64,000 nt of DNA from Terfezia claveryi. Lineage: Eukaryota; Ascomycota; Pezizomycetes; Pezizales; Pezizaceae. Of this stretch, positions 11,150-21,625 are shown in pieces. The stretch is from assembly GCA_015179025.1 (NCBI GenBank), contig WHUX01000148.1, positions 1-64,000 on the forward strand, read 5' to 3'. The position numbers and the translations under genes are program-made. Every line of letters starts with the position of its first letter. The stretch's first letter is position 1. Below the pieces are notes generated by a model, which was not told the origin of the DNA, made no database searches, and was given only the letters and a program-made list of their open reading frames with translations.

Positions 11150-11715
11150 CCGTATTAATTCGTAATTAAGAAAGTACCACTCGGCAGGACAGTATTAGTG
11201 TACATATAAGACAGGGGTAAAACAGCCTAATTTTGGCCGAGATATCCGAATCGTGTTTAAGACAGCATATTTTTCTTATAGGACAGTCAACGTTGACTGG
11301 CGCTGCCAGTTTCTTTCACTCATCACCATCACTTGTTACAATGTCAATTCCGCAGGCACCTCGTCCTGGACCCAGTGCGCAAACCACCAGTCAAAAACCT
11401 CGCGCAACCTCAGTATTGAAACTGCAGAACTCTAGCAGGCGGACAGCGATTTGATGAGGAGGAAGCGGATGGAAGTGACAATGAGCAGGGAGATTACATT
11501 ACTGAAGAAGAGGACATGCAATATGCTACAATTACGCTTGGAGAGGAGATCGTGTAAAAAGATATCAATTATGCCACTGTCGTCTTTTTTGGAGTTTCTT
11601 TTATAAGAAAGTCTCTCGTGTTTAAGCTAGTATCGCATATAAGACAGTAAATTTAAGGCCTCTCCGACCGCCCGTTTGTGAATATGACAGCATTCTTAGT
11701 TGCGAATTAATACGG
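11150..11715 (+). mobile_element. 566-bp deletion derivative of a pogo/Fot1-like transposon
   Basis: Inverted ends start CCGTATTAATTCGTAATTAA (left) and mirror it at the right with a few changes; TA flanks both sides (11148-11149, 11716-11717). Inside, a start-like segment (MSIPQAPRPGPSAQTTSQ, ATG at 11341) is followed, after a frame change near 11450, by a short acidic tail (DEEEADGSDNEQGDYITEEE) ending in TAA at 11556. An acidic C-terminus is typical of fungal pogo/Fot1 transposases, so this looks like a copy whose DDE core has been deleted. The word ATAAGACAG recurs near both ends. Confidence 0.75.
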
Positions 11716-12664
11716 TACTCTAACTGCTCCCCAGGCATCTATTACTACTGGTGATTTCGTTTCAGGTGTTTGCAAAAAGTTCTACTCTAACTGTTGTTGC
11801 CGATACTTTAAGAATAATCTGAAATTCTCAATTTATTGACATACGAAAGTATTAACAGATCATGACTGTATTAACCTCTCAGATCTAGCTGAACCAAATT
11901 GGATTGTTAGATGAAGGTGGGAAATACATGAATCGATTGCAGTCGCTGGGATAGCTCCAGCTAGGTATACCATTATCAATTCTTTTTTGGGGGGGATAAA
12001 TCAGTACTCGTAAACCTTTATCAATACAAGTGCATTATACTCCAAATTGAGTAGTTATTTAAATTGCCCTTGAGCGGCACAATGGGTATGCCGCCCGCAG
12101 GCGGCCGATGCCCGCGAGCAGCCCAGAACATATATATACAGTATATAGTTTGCTATATATAACTTGTCTAAGCCAAACTCTATTTCTTTGACCGCTGGAG
12201 AGAGGAAGTACTTACCCGCGAACTAGCGATTGGAGTTCTTTTTTCTTTTTCCCCCCAAATCTAACGCTTGTGTACAGTTAAGTTTTGATGGAAATCAGTG
12301 ATTCCTATCCTAACGGGGAAACAACCCCAAGTCTTTAGCCAGCAGCCAATATAACTTTTTTTTTTTTTTTTTCTTTTGTGGAGGGAAGAGGGGGGACTTA
12401 AATGTCTGTCCAATGCATGTAGAACTTGAAACCCCCAAAAAGGCTATTTACGTTTAATTATGCTAGGCTGTGGTTTTTACGTGAGACAAAATATGCTCTC
12501 GCAATCTGATACATGAGTGAAGATGTCTAAATAAACGCTAGGAAAATAAGGTAGGGAGGGGGAAAAAAAAATTACTACCATGGCCAAAACTAATCTACTT
12601 TAATGAAGGCTTACTAGTTACCCAGTCATACTCACTTCAGTCTCATTCGTTTCCGCCTCTACTT
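11716..12664. other. Intergenic, 3-prime side of the nuclease-ATPase gene
   Basis: No gene seen. Contains a T-rich run (12356-12372) and AT-rich stretches suitable as 3-prime sequence of the minus-strand gene ending at 12665. Confidence 0.5.
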
Positions 12665-15600
12665 CTAACTCCACAATTTTGACTTTTTTGTGCGTGCCCT
12701 TCTCTTCTTCACTGGAGGTGGCAGGATCTCAGGAATACCCTCTTTCCCAGTAGTTATCCCCTGTATATGCTCGATTACGCCTTCTGGGTCTTGCATCTCT
12801 GTCCCTCTTTCTCCCATTCGCACCCTAATCACTCTTGCGCCGGCCCCACCATCGCCAACCCTGACTATATCTTCAAGTGACTCGCTATGGGTGACCACAA
12901 GAACGTGTTTCACCTCCCCTCCCGCAGGTCTATCAGTGCCTTGTGTGGTGGATACTGCTGAGATGAGCTCGGCAGCTTGCATTTGCCCTTCCTTATCTAG
13001 TGCGTCAAAGACCTCGTCGAGCATAATGAAATCCGCCCTGAATCGCGATTTCTGGCGGATGAGTTGGAAAAGCGCGAATAGGACGGCGAGGTTATTTCGT
13101 TTGCGCTGACCTGATGAACGTTTACCAAATGATGATGGTGGATAGATGGAGAGGTCAGGCGTGAAGGAGATGGGAAGGCTGTAGGCGGCCTTGTAGCTGC
13201 CGTTGCCTGGCCCAATGGTCGTAGGGTTGGTGAGGATTTCCATGTTCAATTGTATTAGCGTGTTGAGCTCATTGATTGAGTTCGAGATGAGGTAGTGTCT
13301 TATGTTGGGAGCGGATGTAGTTGCCTGCTTTTTGTTGAAAGCAACCTCCCAGAATACGAGGATCCTCAGGGCCTTCTCTAGCTCAGTAATCCTGTTGGCA
13401 CTGGAATTAAGATCGTTACAGTATATGGCGAGTTGGCTCTTCATGTTCTTGAGTTGAGACGTGGCATGCTTGACCTCCGTTGTGAGTCTAGTGAGTGAAG
13501 AGGTCAATGCGGTTTTGCGTGACGACAATTCCTGTATCCGTTTTAACAGCCCTGCGTGAGTGGACATCACCCTTTGGAGGGTTGACACGTCTTGATCGGC
13601 TGATCGATGGGCTAGTCGTGCAACTTCATCCATCGTCTTCCCGGCGAGCAAGACCTCTATTTCCTGTTCAGCCGTGGCCCGTTGCATTTCCAACCTCTTC
13701 ATAGGCGTTTGGGTGGTCAGCAACATATTCCGTGTCTCTCTCTCGCGTTCAGCAAGGGTGTTGAGGTATCCAGCCGTGAGTTGCAACTCCTTCATGTCTA
13801 GTATGACAGCTGCGTGCCTTTCTTCATGTCCTTGCACCTCAGACTCCAAGGTAGCCAACTCGGCCGCTAGCTCGGCCGCTTTCTTCTCAAGAGCTTCCTT
13901 CTTTCGCTTCATCTGTTCAAGATGCTCCTCCACACGAGTGGGGCTGTCCAGTGACTGACGACATGTCGGGCAGACACCTTTTCTAATTGCAAGCTGATTT
14001 TTGTGTGTTTCCAGATGTTTCTCCTTGACCCGATCGGCAACGTTTCTGTACTCGAGGGACTTCATTTGCAGGGCTTTCTGCCCTCGGTCTAGATCCTTCT
14101 GTGTTGCTACCCACCTGACATGCAATGGCCTCAACTCCTCAATTTTCAATAGCATCTTCTGGCCCTCCTGCAGCTTATCTTCCCGCAAGCACAGCTGGTC
14201 TGTGATGATTCGTTTACTCTCTTGTACGCGCTGCAAGGTATCATACAGTTTATTCCATCTCAGAAGCTCACCTTGTTCCTCCTCGATTCTAACTCGATCT
14301 TCTTCAAACTTTGCGACCTCCTTTTCTAGTTCCCCAAGCCTCAGCTCGGCATCATCTCTCATCCTCTCCCTCGGCCCAACTGAGTCCTGTACCCAACGAT
14401 GCTCGGTCTCCAGTCTGTTGAGCTCTATGGCGATGGTCTCTGATTGCGACTTGAGCGTCAGATACTCTTTCTCCACCACTCTCTTCTCTTCCCTGACGGC
14501 CTTGAGATACCCCTCAAAGTTGCTAATTCCTAGCAGTTCCTCTAAAACCTCCCGTCTCTGCTTGGTATCCAGTGTTAGGAAGTTCCCTGCTCCTCCACCC
14601 TGATCGCCAAATATCACACTCTTTGTAAAGGTTGCAAAGTCACAACCGAGGATATCCCTTTCCAAAGCAGCCTGAGTTTTCCTCGTCTCGCCACGTTCGA
14701 AGTCGGGTACTTCCTGTCCATTCTTGTACAATCTCAGCCCAGGGCCAGATCCAGCGCCTTTGCTTGTAAATTTACGAAATCTCTCAATGCTGTACCCATT
14801 CTCAAAGTCAATCCTCACACAACAGTTCTTACCGACAACATCATTCACGAGATCAGCAACACCCATGTCACTTCGAAGAACTTCGCCAAACAGACACCAA
14901 ACGATTGCCTCGAGAATCGTGGACTTGCCGGAGCCATTTGGGCCCGTGAGAAACCAAGTACCAGGATTTAGCTTGAAAAATGGGAGAGAAAGGGTGCCTT
15001 GAATCGAGAAAAAGTTTTGTATGGTCAAGTTACGAAGAGTGCCTTGGAAGACAGAAAGAGAGGAACTTGTAGAGGTGGCTGATGTGACCCCATCTGTATA
15101 ATTCGCGTCTGCAATCTTCATGAGCCGTTCGGCAGTCGCAATGTAGTCTGCTTGCTGATCCTCGGGGATTATGTTACTATCTGTGGGAATTGTATCGAGA
15201 AACAAAGGAAGGGCCTCGATGAATGTAGCTGTGGTTGGTGCCCGGAATATTTCCTCTGGTAGTTGCTCTGGTTGCTGGTTCGCAGTTTCCTCTTTGTTGA
15301 CCTTCCCTTCTAGTTCTGTATCATTCTGATGACTTTTCGCATCAGAGAAAATTCCCCTTCCGATCTCGACTTTTCGCCGCACATCGCCAGCCCCTGTTTC
15401 GATAAGTTTTGCTCTCCACGTCTCGAACTCTGGTGCATCGACGGTTTTACACCTCAAGTTAATTCTTTTCCCAACAACATCAAAGGGCAGTTGCAACTTG
15501 TCATCTCCAGCGCTAGCCCGTAAATCCTGCAGTGATACCTCCCGAAATAAATCCCAATTAGGATTTTGGATGAACTCCATTGCTGGGGCCTCGTTTTGTG

Positions 15601-16402
15601 AAGTGATAGTTGGTTGTAAAAACAAAATACCTCTCTGATCATCTGCCTTGTCTCCAAAATGATGTTGCATGGGCGATCCAACGTACCAAACTTTCCCATC
15701 GACCACTGCTTGGTGATGGTGAAAGTGTCCAAGAAATGTACCACGGAAGTCAACCAAATGCCGTCCTTTGAGAACTCCAGTATGTGTTCGATATCGACTT
15801 TCCACCGGTACGGACGGTTGCTGAATTGCCCCTGACACTGCTAAATGCCCAAACAGTATACGTTGGTTCTTCTCTTCACCGGGTATCTCTCCAAGCCTAT
15901 CCACCATCAGGGTATGATTCTCGACCCATGGGACCATTAAACACTTCACCCCCTCGATCTCCACATCAGTAAAATCCTTGTATAACTTACAAGATCCCTT
16001 AAATCCCTCAGTATCAAACACGTCCAGGCTGGACACTCTCGAGCTATGTTTCAAATTCATATCATGATTCCCCAAGACGATATGCACCGGTGCAATCCTG
16101 CGTAACTCATCGAAGAACTTTGCCGTTGCAGAAAGCGCCTGCACATTGACATGCTCACGGGTATTGATGACATCTCCCAGGCAAAAGATTTGGGTAACCT
16201 GTGCATCACGAAAAACATCGGTGATCCATTGAGAGGTTTCAACTATGCGAGGAAGATCCTCTTGCTGGAAGTGGATGTCGCCGAAGACGCCCCACTTGGG
16301 ATGAGCCCGGGGTGCTATCGAGGAGGTATGCCTGCGTGAGGCTAGGAATGGCAGAAAAGAAGGCCGTGCTTGGGATAGGCACCGAAGCCTTGCTTGTAGC
16401 AT
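12665..16402 (-). CDS. Single-polypeptide SbcD/Mre11-SbcC/Rad50 fusion, predicted mitochondrial
   Basis: One uninterrupted frame of 1245 aa joins a DNA-repair nuclease to its partner ATPase. Residues 1-35 are rich in Arg, Ser, Ala and Leu with no acidic residue, like a mitochondrial presequence. Residues 36-265 form a calcineurin-like phosphoesterase with all metal motifs: GDIH (41-44), GDV (76-78), GNHD (111-114), GH (185-186), GHFHH (225-229). A capping/linker region follows to about 455. The SMC/Rad50-type ATPase then has Walker A GPNGSGKST (487-495), a Q-loop (about 601), a coiled coil of about 170-200 residues per arm around a CPTC zinc hook (811-814), signature SSGQRKR (1096-1102), Walker B FIMLDE (1125-1130), D-loop (1134-1139) and H-loop TH (1171-1172). 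The C-terminus is basic (VKKRRARTKKSK, 1231-1242). In bacteria and phage T4 these activities are two separate proteins (SbcD/SbcC, gp47/gp46) that process DNA ends. The intact motifs argue for a working enzyme; the mitochondrial role is inference. Confidence 0.9.
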   Translation of the reverse strand: MLQARLRCLSQARPSFLPFLASRRHTSSIAPRAHPKWGVFGDIHFQQEDLPRIVETSQWITDVFRDAQVTQIFCLGDVINTREHVNVQALSATAKFFDELRRIAPVHIVLGNHDMNLKHSSRVSSLDVFDTEGFKGSCKLYKDFTDVEIEGVKCLMVPWVENHTLMVDRLGEIPGEEKNQRILFGHLAVSGAIQQPSVPVESRYRTHTGVLKGRHLVDFRGTFLGHFHHHQAVVDGKVWYVGSPMQHHFGDKADDQRGILFLQPTITSQNEAPAMEFIQNPNWDLFREVSLQDLRASAGDDKLQLPFDVVGKRINLRCKTVDAPEFETWRAKLIETGAGDVRRKVEIGRGIFSDAKSHQNDTELEGKVNKEETANQQPEQLPEEIFRAPTTATFIEALPLFLDTIPTDSNIIPEDQQADYIATAERLMKIADANYTDGVTSATSTSSSLSVFQGTLRNLTIQNFFSIQGTLSLPFFKLNPGTWFLTGPNGSGKSTILEAIVWCLFGEVLRSDMGVADLVNDVVGKNCCVRIDFENGYSIERFRKFTSKGAGSGPGLRLYKNGQEVPDFERGETRKTQAALERDILGCDFATFTKSVIFGDQGGGAGNFLTLDTKQRREVLEELLGISNFEGYLKAVREEKRVVEKEYLTLKSQSETIAIELNRLETEHRWVQDSVGPRERMRDDAELRLGELEKEVAKFEEDRVRIEEEQGELLRWNKLYDTLQRVQESKRIITDQLCLREDKLQEGQKMLLKIEELRPLHVRWVATQKDLDRGQKALQMKSLEYRNVADRVKEKHLETHKNQLAIRKGVCPTCRQSLDSPTRVEEHLEQMKRKKEALEKKAAELAAELATLESEVQGHEERHAAVILDMKELQLTAGYLNTLAERERETRNMLLTTQTPMKRLEMQRATAEQEIEVLLAGKTMDEVARLAHRSADQDVSTLQRVMSTHAGLLKRIQELSSRKTALTSSLTRLTTEVKHATSQLKNMKSQLAIYCNDLNSSANRITELEKALRILVFWEVAFNKKQATTSAPNIRHYLISNSINELNTLIQLNMEILTNPTTIGPGNGSYKAAYSLPISFTPDLSIYPPSSFGKRSSGQRKRNNLAVLFALFQLIRQKSRFRADFIMLDEVFDALDKEGQMQAAELISAVSTTQGTDRPAGGEVKHVLVVTHSESLEDIVRVGDGGAGARVIRVRMGERGTEMQDPEGVIEHIQGITTGKEGIPEILPPPVKKRRARTKKSKLWS

Positions 16403-16557
16403 CGCACTGAGATGAGTCGCCCTAGGTGGGCAGGGTTGTTTGTCAGTCGCGCAATTGAACTTTTGGGTAGCAATGCGCAGGGTCGTCGAAGATTTCTTTT
16501 GCCGAGCAATTACACGTGACCAGGCCGCACTGTACTACGGTACATAACCTTTGTACC

Positions 16558-16604
16558 TAGTCTGGTTGGCACAGCACCCTCCTTATTTGGTGCCAACCAG
16601 ACTA
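16558..16604. repeat. 47-bp palindromic element with TAGTCTGGTTGGCAC ends
   Basis: TAGTCTGGTTGGCAC at 16558 faces its exact complement ending at 16604, with 17 bp between. This is a transposon reduced to its two terminal repeats, or a very small MITE. The same 15-bp word occurs singly elsewhere (near 19765, 21901, 37096, 47787). Confidence 0.7.
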
Positions 16605-17084
16605 CCTTATTTGTACCTCACCCTCTACCGTGTGAATTTTCGCCTTAATGAACATGAGTATAGATATTTAAATATCGTCGCCATTGTCTAGAATTTCACA
16701 ACTTGATATGCAAGCATAGTCTTGTTGAACTATCTGTTTCAAGATAAAAATCTGCAGCTGGTGTGCCATTCAGAAAATATCCGGGATACATAAAATGCAG
16801 GCTCGGTGCGGCTCTAGCTCTTCCGCATAACGGCTACATATGGGCAATATAGCCGACAAGTAAGATACGGCAGGTGCAAACGTGGGGTAAGTAAGTTAAA
16901 AGCGGCATTAGAAGTCTATGTTCAAACCGGTCTTAAGCAGGACGTTTACAACACAATGTCAGATAATATCGCTCTAGCGAAATGTCGGATTTGGGAAAAG
17001 GAATAATTCTCGCAAATCACGATTGCCAAATGACAGTGCACGAAGTTTGAAACTTGAGGGACCCATGAAAATATTCCTATTTGT

Positions 17085-17880
17085 ATCTGGACGTCCTAAA
17101 TCTGTGTCTCCGGAACAGGAGGATGCAGTACCGTAGTTAAATTTGTGAAGGCGGTGCTTCTGGACCTTAAGTTATCAACGACAACATTATATACATTCCT
17201 TAGAGGCAAAGGAATCCGGAAGTGGAGAGCTAGAAAGCGACCACCTTTGACTTTTGATATAGTAGCAAAACGACTACCATGGGCAATAGCAAGAAAGGGT
17301 TGGACAGGGAAAGACTTTGAGGGTGTCATTTGGAGTGATGAATGCAGTGCAGAAAAAGGCAAAACGGCAAGTACGGTATGGGTATTTGACTCTGCTGGTG
17401 AGGAATATGAGCCTCAATGTGTCAAACCGCGAAAGTGGTATATTGCTTCTTCTAGAATGAACTGAAGCTAATATGTATGGATTAGAGCATCTCGTGATAT
17501 TACAGTTATGGTATGGGGTTGCTTTAGAGGTTGTAAAAAAGGTGGTTTTACAGCTACACTGGAAGGGCGGAATAATGCAATTACATATCAGAAGATTTAG
17601 AGGATCATCTCTTCTGAGTTAGGGAAGGAATGTATGCGGAAGGAATTTTGGATCAAGTATTTCAGCATGACAATTCTCCCATTCATACAGCCAAGCAAAT
17701 TGCTGCATTCCTCGATCCTCCATATTCACCAGACCTCGATCCCATTGAGCATATATGGGCGCCGTCTTTATCAGAAGTATCCAGATATTCTACAAACTCC
17801 TGGTGGACCAAAAACACAACACTATTATAGTAGCCAATATTTACTGTCTCGGATTAGCAGCCTGTTTGGAGGATATTTAG
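17085..17880 (+). pseudogene. Tc1/mariner transposase, degraded
   Basis: Translated pieces in two frames spell a Tc1/mariner transposase. GRPKSVSPEQEDAV (about 17088-17130) resembles the linker between the HTH motifs. The frame from about 17145 holds the first catalytic Asp (VIWSDECSAEKG) and ends in a TGA after SRMN; the same frame resumes with MVWGCFRGCKKGG and hits a TAG. A shifted frame (17630-17830) carries the second Asp (QHDNSPIHTA) and PPYSPDLDPIEHIW with the third acidic residue. Only about 25 residues separate the last two acids instead of about 34, so roughly nine codons are deleted. With stops, a frameshift and this deletion it cannot be active. Terminal repeats were not located with confidence. 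Confidence 0.8.
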
Positions 17881-18548
17881 AATGAGATCTCTATATCAAT
17901 CTATGCCGCGTAGAGTCGCAACTGTTATTAAGACAAATAGATAGTATACTAAATATTAGTAGTAGAAGAGTCAAGTTCGGATTGTCTTTTGTATATTGCT
18001 GAACGCGGGCATTGTATATACTGCAATCATTTCCATACGCAGGATAGCCACGGCCAGCTTGCATCAGCCAAGATGGCACCCTCTGCTCCGTATAATCTAT
18101 CTACATAGCTTTGCCCAAGCATGACTTGACGTACTGTATGCACGATGTACTTAGAAACGGCCTGCAATGAACCTTAAATTAAGACTTAACTCTAGAATTA
18201 ATTGAAGCCGAAAATTTATTCGGGACTTGGAAACTGCTTCTTTATTTCTCGAATATTTTAAACCTTGCATACCGTTCCTGATACTAGGACAATGTATGCT
18301 GACTCGATCAACTAGAAAAATCACTCTTTGTATAATCATTTTTGAACCATAATTCATTACAGGAATATTAAATGACCATATCCAAATACACTTAACTAAC
18401 ATATCTGACATGTACAGGATCGCTGACCAAAAACAACTTCGGCACCATCTTCCTGATTTGGACTACCCCGCAATAATTCAGTCAGTGTTGCCCTATGATT
18501 CCGACTTGATAAGTTGAAGAACCACATGTGCATCATAGGCTTAAAGCA
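17881..18548. other. AT-rich intergenic stretch
   Basis: No gene is supported. It separates the dead Tc1/mariner copy from the 3-prime end of the SMP-domain gene. Confidence 0.5.
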
Positions 18549-18981
18549 CTAATCGTCATCCCTCGTATCGACTATATGTTGTGCCTCGGAGGACAACGAT
18601 CCACGTGGAGGTTGATGACCACCTAAGGCTCGGGACTTTAGGTTACAGTGTCAGTTATTAGAAATATTAGGGTCTCTTAGGGTCTCACACTCAACTACTT
18701 ACCTCCGCAGAGTGTAACTCCCTCGCATCATGCCTTCTAATTTCTGACTCAGGCTTCCCAACCATTTCCTCTGCCTTATCGGCAAAATGCTGTTGGGCAT
18801 CGTATAAGGATTGAATTGTAGCTGCAGGTCCCTTACGTATGGGCCCTGGAGCACCAGTAGCCATCATTTCTGCCTCCACGAGGTTACGCACCTCTTCACG
18901 AGTAAATTGGTGTCCGGCAGCAGCTTTGTCCTTAAGCTCCTGCACCGTAGGGAGTGATTTCATATCAACGCTTTCTTGCAT
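18549..18981 (-). CDS. SMP-domain (seed-maturation-like) small stress protein
   Basis: Two exons: 18703-18981 (ATG at 18981; a second ATG in frame at 18963) and 18549-18635, joined across a 67-nt intron (donor GTAAGT, acceptor AAAG with an upstream CTGAC branch-like site), giving 121 aa. The protein follows the fungal SMP pattern: SLPTVQELKDKAAAGHQFT, REEVRNLVEAE, GPAATIQSLYDAQQHFADKA, then exon 2 with ALGGHQPPRGSLSSEAQ. The splice is supported because exon 2 restores the conserved GG-x-x-PP-x-GS-x-x-x-x-AQ tail. SMP proteins are small, hydrophilic, LEA-like and usually stress or spore associated; the exact role in fungi is not established. No signal peptide. Neighbour genes give no functional hint. 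Confidence 0.8.
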
Positions 18982-20266
18982 CTTGAAGGATTTGTAATTA
19001 CTATACTCCGGGTAGCTGGTACTGTAAGGGGGATGTATTGAGGAATGTTTAGGAAAGCGAGTGAAGCCTGTATATAATGGCGGACAACCGTTAGTATGAA
19101 CGGTGATGCAACTATGGTATAATCGATCGACGCCTCCCACCGAGCAACTGAGGAGCTAGTCTCGCTCTAGGCCAGGAGCCCATTGAAATTGTTATAGTAG
19201 CATCTCAGTAGTAAAATCTTCTATATTCCTAGCATCAACAAAATAATGACGTCTAAGTAGTATAATGATCTGCCGATAGTGAGCTCGGAACATTTGTCAT
19301 CAAATACGTCTAAATGCTGAACAAGGCATAGGCACACACACAAGCCAAAGAGGTCATGCTGCATTCAATGCGAGATATAGCAAATAAATCACAACTGCTT
19401 TAAATATTAGATCGGTGCCTGCCAGACAAATAAATTGTATGATTATGAGCTATGAAATCAAAGCCATGGGATGTATTAAATATAATACTCAAGAAAGGAA
19501 AATCGCTATATATTTAGTATGTATTTACTTCACCAGCTCTAAATTGTGAATGAACAATGTTGGATCTGAATGTGACATGCGGGGATTTCCGTTCTAACCC
19601 ATTAGTGTTAGTACTGAGCAAGAAACATCGTGGAAAAACCTGCAGGACACGGTTACTTAGGTTGCATACTGAGGACGATGATAGTAGCTATGTGCAAAAG
19701 TGCACACATTGTGCTAGCGCTTATATCTTGAAGGCAGCAGTACAAGGTATCTATCTGGGCGGTAGTCTGGTTGGCACTCTGAGCGACTCTGCCACAATAT
19801 CTAATCACACATTTTCTAATAAGTCACCACCTTTGGCTTCAAAGTGAAGAATTCAAAATATAAGTCTTATTTAGGCATTGTGCTGATATGCAAAAGGTGA
19901 GATCAATGTTCTCCTGCTAGTATATAGAGAATGTAAGATGATGGCAGTAGCTTAGTAGTAGTGATAGCAGTGGTAATAGTGCCGATCCCACAGCATGTCC
20001 TCCTTAGTCTGGTTAAGCAGTGCTCAGACCAGGCATATCGTGTGCTGCGAGAGACAAGATGTAAACTATGGGCTGATCCCAAACCTAGTAGTTATCGCAC
20101 GCTCAAGCTGGAAATTCACTCATTGCTGAGCTGATATTGCACAGTAATTATCAGGAGGGTTCAGAACCGCTCCTGCACCTCGAACCTTACTTTATTTGCA
20201 CCATACGTTTGATACTATTGACCATCAAGGTTCTATCCATTTCAACTAATTGAATTACCACATCCA
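18982..20266. other. Intergenic
   Basis: No gene supported. Near 19765 is a single TAGTCTGGTTGGCAC word, and near 20005 a related TTAGTCTGGTTAAGC word, probably transposon ends. Shared flanking region: promoter of the minus-strand SMP gene at its left, 3-prime end of the lysine-rich gene at its right. Confidence 0.5.
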
Positions 20267-21625
20267 CTATTCCAAGACTCCACAGCTCGTCAGTTCCCAT
20301 CCACCAACCCTGCCCTCAGCATACTTTGCAAAATACTGCATCCAGAAACTTGGAAGATCCCGCTCTGGCTGTGCCTCACTTTCTACATTCATCCATTCAT
20401 CCACCCCAGCTCGGAAAAATCCTCTGTAGCTTTCCCATATGACCTTATCACCCCTTTCCACAATGTGTGCATCGGCCTCTCGTTGATCCCCCGCACCACC
20501 TAAAACGGCACCTCGAACCTCATCTCCTGCCTCGGCAACCTCTTGAGCTTGAGTAGCAGGGCAGTAGTGTCTGTCAACGACAATAATAGTTGGTGGGATT
20601 GCATCAGGTGAGGAGTTTGCGAACGCTAGGATGCTCGTTATACTGGAGCTATCCGCGACGAGACAGAAATTCGCAGTGAAATCTTGGTAGGGGCCCTCAC
20701 TGAAAGGATCAGTTGCTGGATTCGGTGCATGAGGATTCCGCTCTAGACACCACACATTGAATGCCCTATATAAGTTAGATTCGAATCCAACGCTATTATA
20801 GATAACAGTTTAATGCACTTACTTCCGCACTTCCGGAATATTATTACCCCCGAATCTCGCCTCGTCCTCTACCCATACAATCTCTAAACTGGACTCCTCT
20901 TTCCCTAATTTCATCTCTTGCGCCTTGAATTTCTCCATGATGATCTTCTTGTAAATCTCCCAGTCTTCTGGCGTGTGTGAATAGCCTGTTCTGTAGCATA
21001 CATACCTGGAAATGGTCTCTGCTCGTTCAGCTGGGGTTAGATCGGCATAAGGATCGACCCATGTTTTGCTAATGACGTTGGGGGCCAACTCGATGCCCCC
21101 TTCTTCCTCATCCTCTGAACAAGTTACATCGGGATCAATTTCCGTAACCTGTGTTTCTGGTGTCTCGTGTGTGTTTGTTGTCTTAGTTTTGGGTTCGGTC
21201 GTGAGTTTTGTCTCTTCTTTGAGTGGCCTAGGTGCTTTTGGCGGGTTCTTCGATTTTCCTATCGTTGGTTGATCCTCGGTTTTGCTGTCCATAAGCTTGA
21301 CAACAACTGAATCTAGCTCTTCCACCTCTCTTGGGGGCAAAGTTGCACCAAAATCATCCGCAAGTGTGTCAAATGGTGACTTTTTCTTCCTGGCAGCTGT
21401 TTTCTTTGGTCCCTTCCCCGCCGTGGACTTTTTCTTTGCTGCGACGGTCGATGCCTTTTTCGCAGCAACAGCTTTCTTCGCCGCAGGAGAGGGTGGTACT
21501 TCTACACCGCTGGTGCTGGAGAGTGTTTTGGCACGGGAGCTAGCAGCTCTTGCCCCAGCACGACCCGCAGGCCCTTTTGCAGCCTCTTCTCGGGCCCTGA
21601 TTTGTGCACGAGTTTCGACAGGCAT
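20267..21625 (-). CDS. Lysine-rich nuclear-looking protein, unknown function
   Basis: Two exons, 20823-21625 and 20267-20765, are joined across a 57-nt intron with donor GTAAGT, acceptor TATAG and a CTAAC branch site; the product is 433 aa. The junction reads EVRK-AFNVW and keeps frame. N-terminal residues 1-40 are Ala/Arg/Ser-rich. Residues 50-82 are an H1-like Lys/Ala tract (AAKKASTVAAKKKSTAGKGP). A middle acidic patch (CSEDEEEGG, about 175) is followed by ISKTWVDPYADLTPAERAET and a C-terminal mixed alpha/beta-looking domain (exon 2, NVWCLERNPHAPNPATDPFS onward). The basic tract suggests nuclear or nucleic-acid-bound location. I do not recognise the C-terminal domain; a chromatin protein is only a guess. 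Start at 21625 is the first ATG of the frame. Confidence 0.7.

Noticed and set aside
12690..15972. Plus-strand frames under the nuclease-ATPase gene
   Set aside because: Antisense shadows; Ser/Cys-rich composition without family features.
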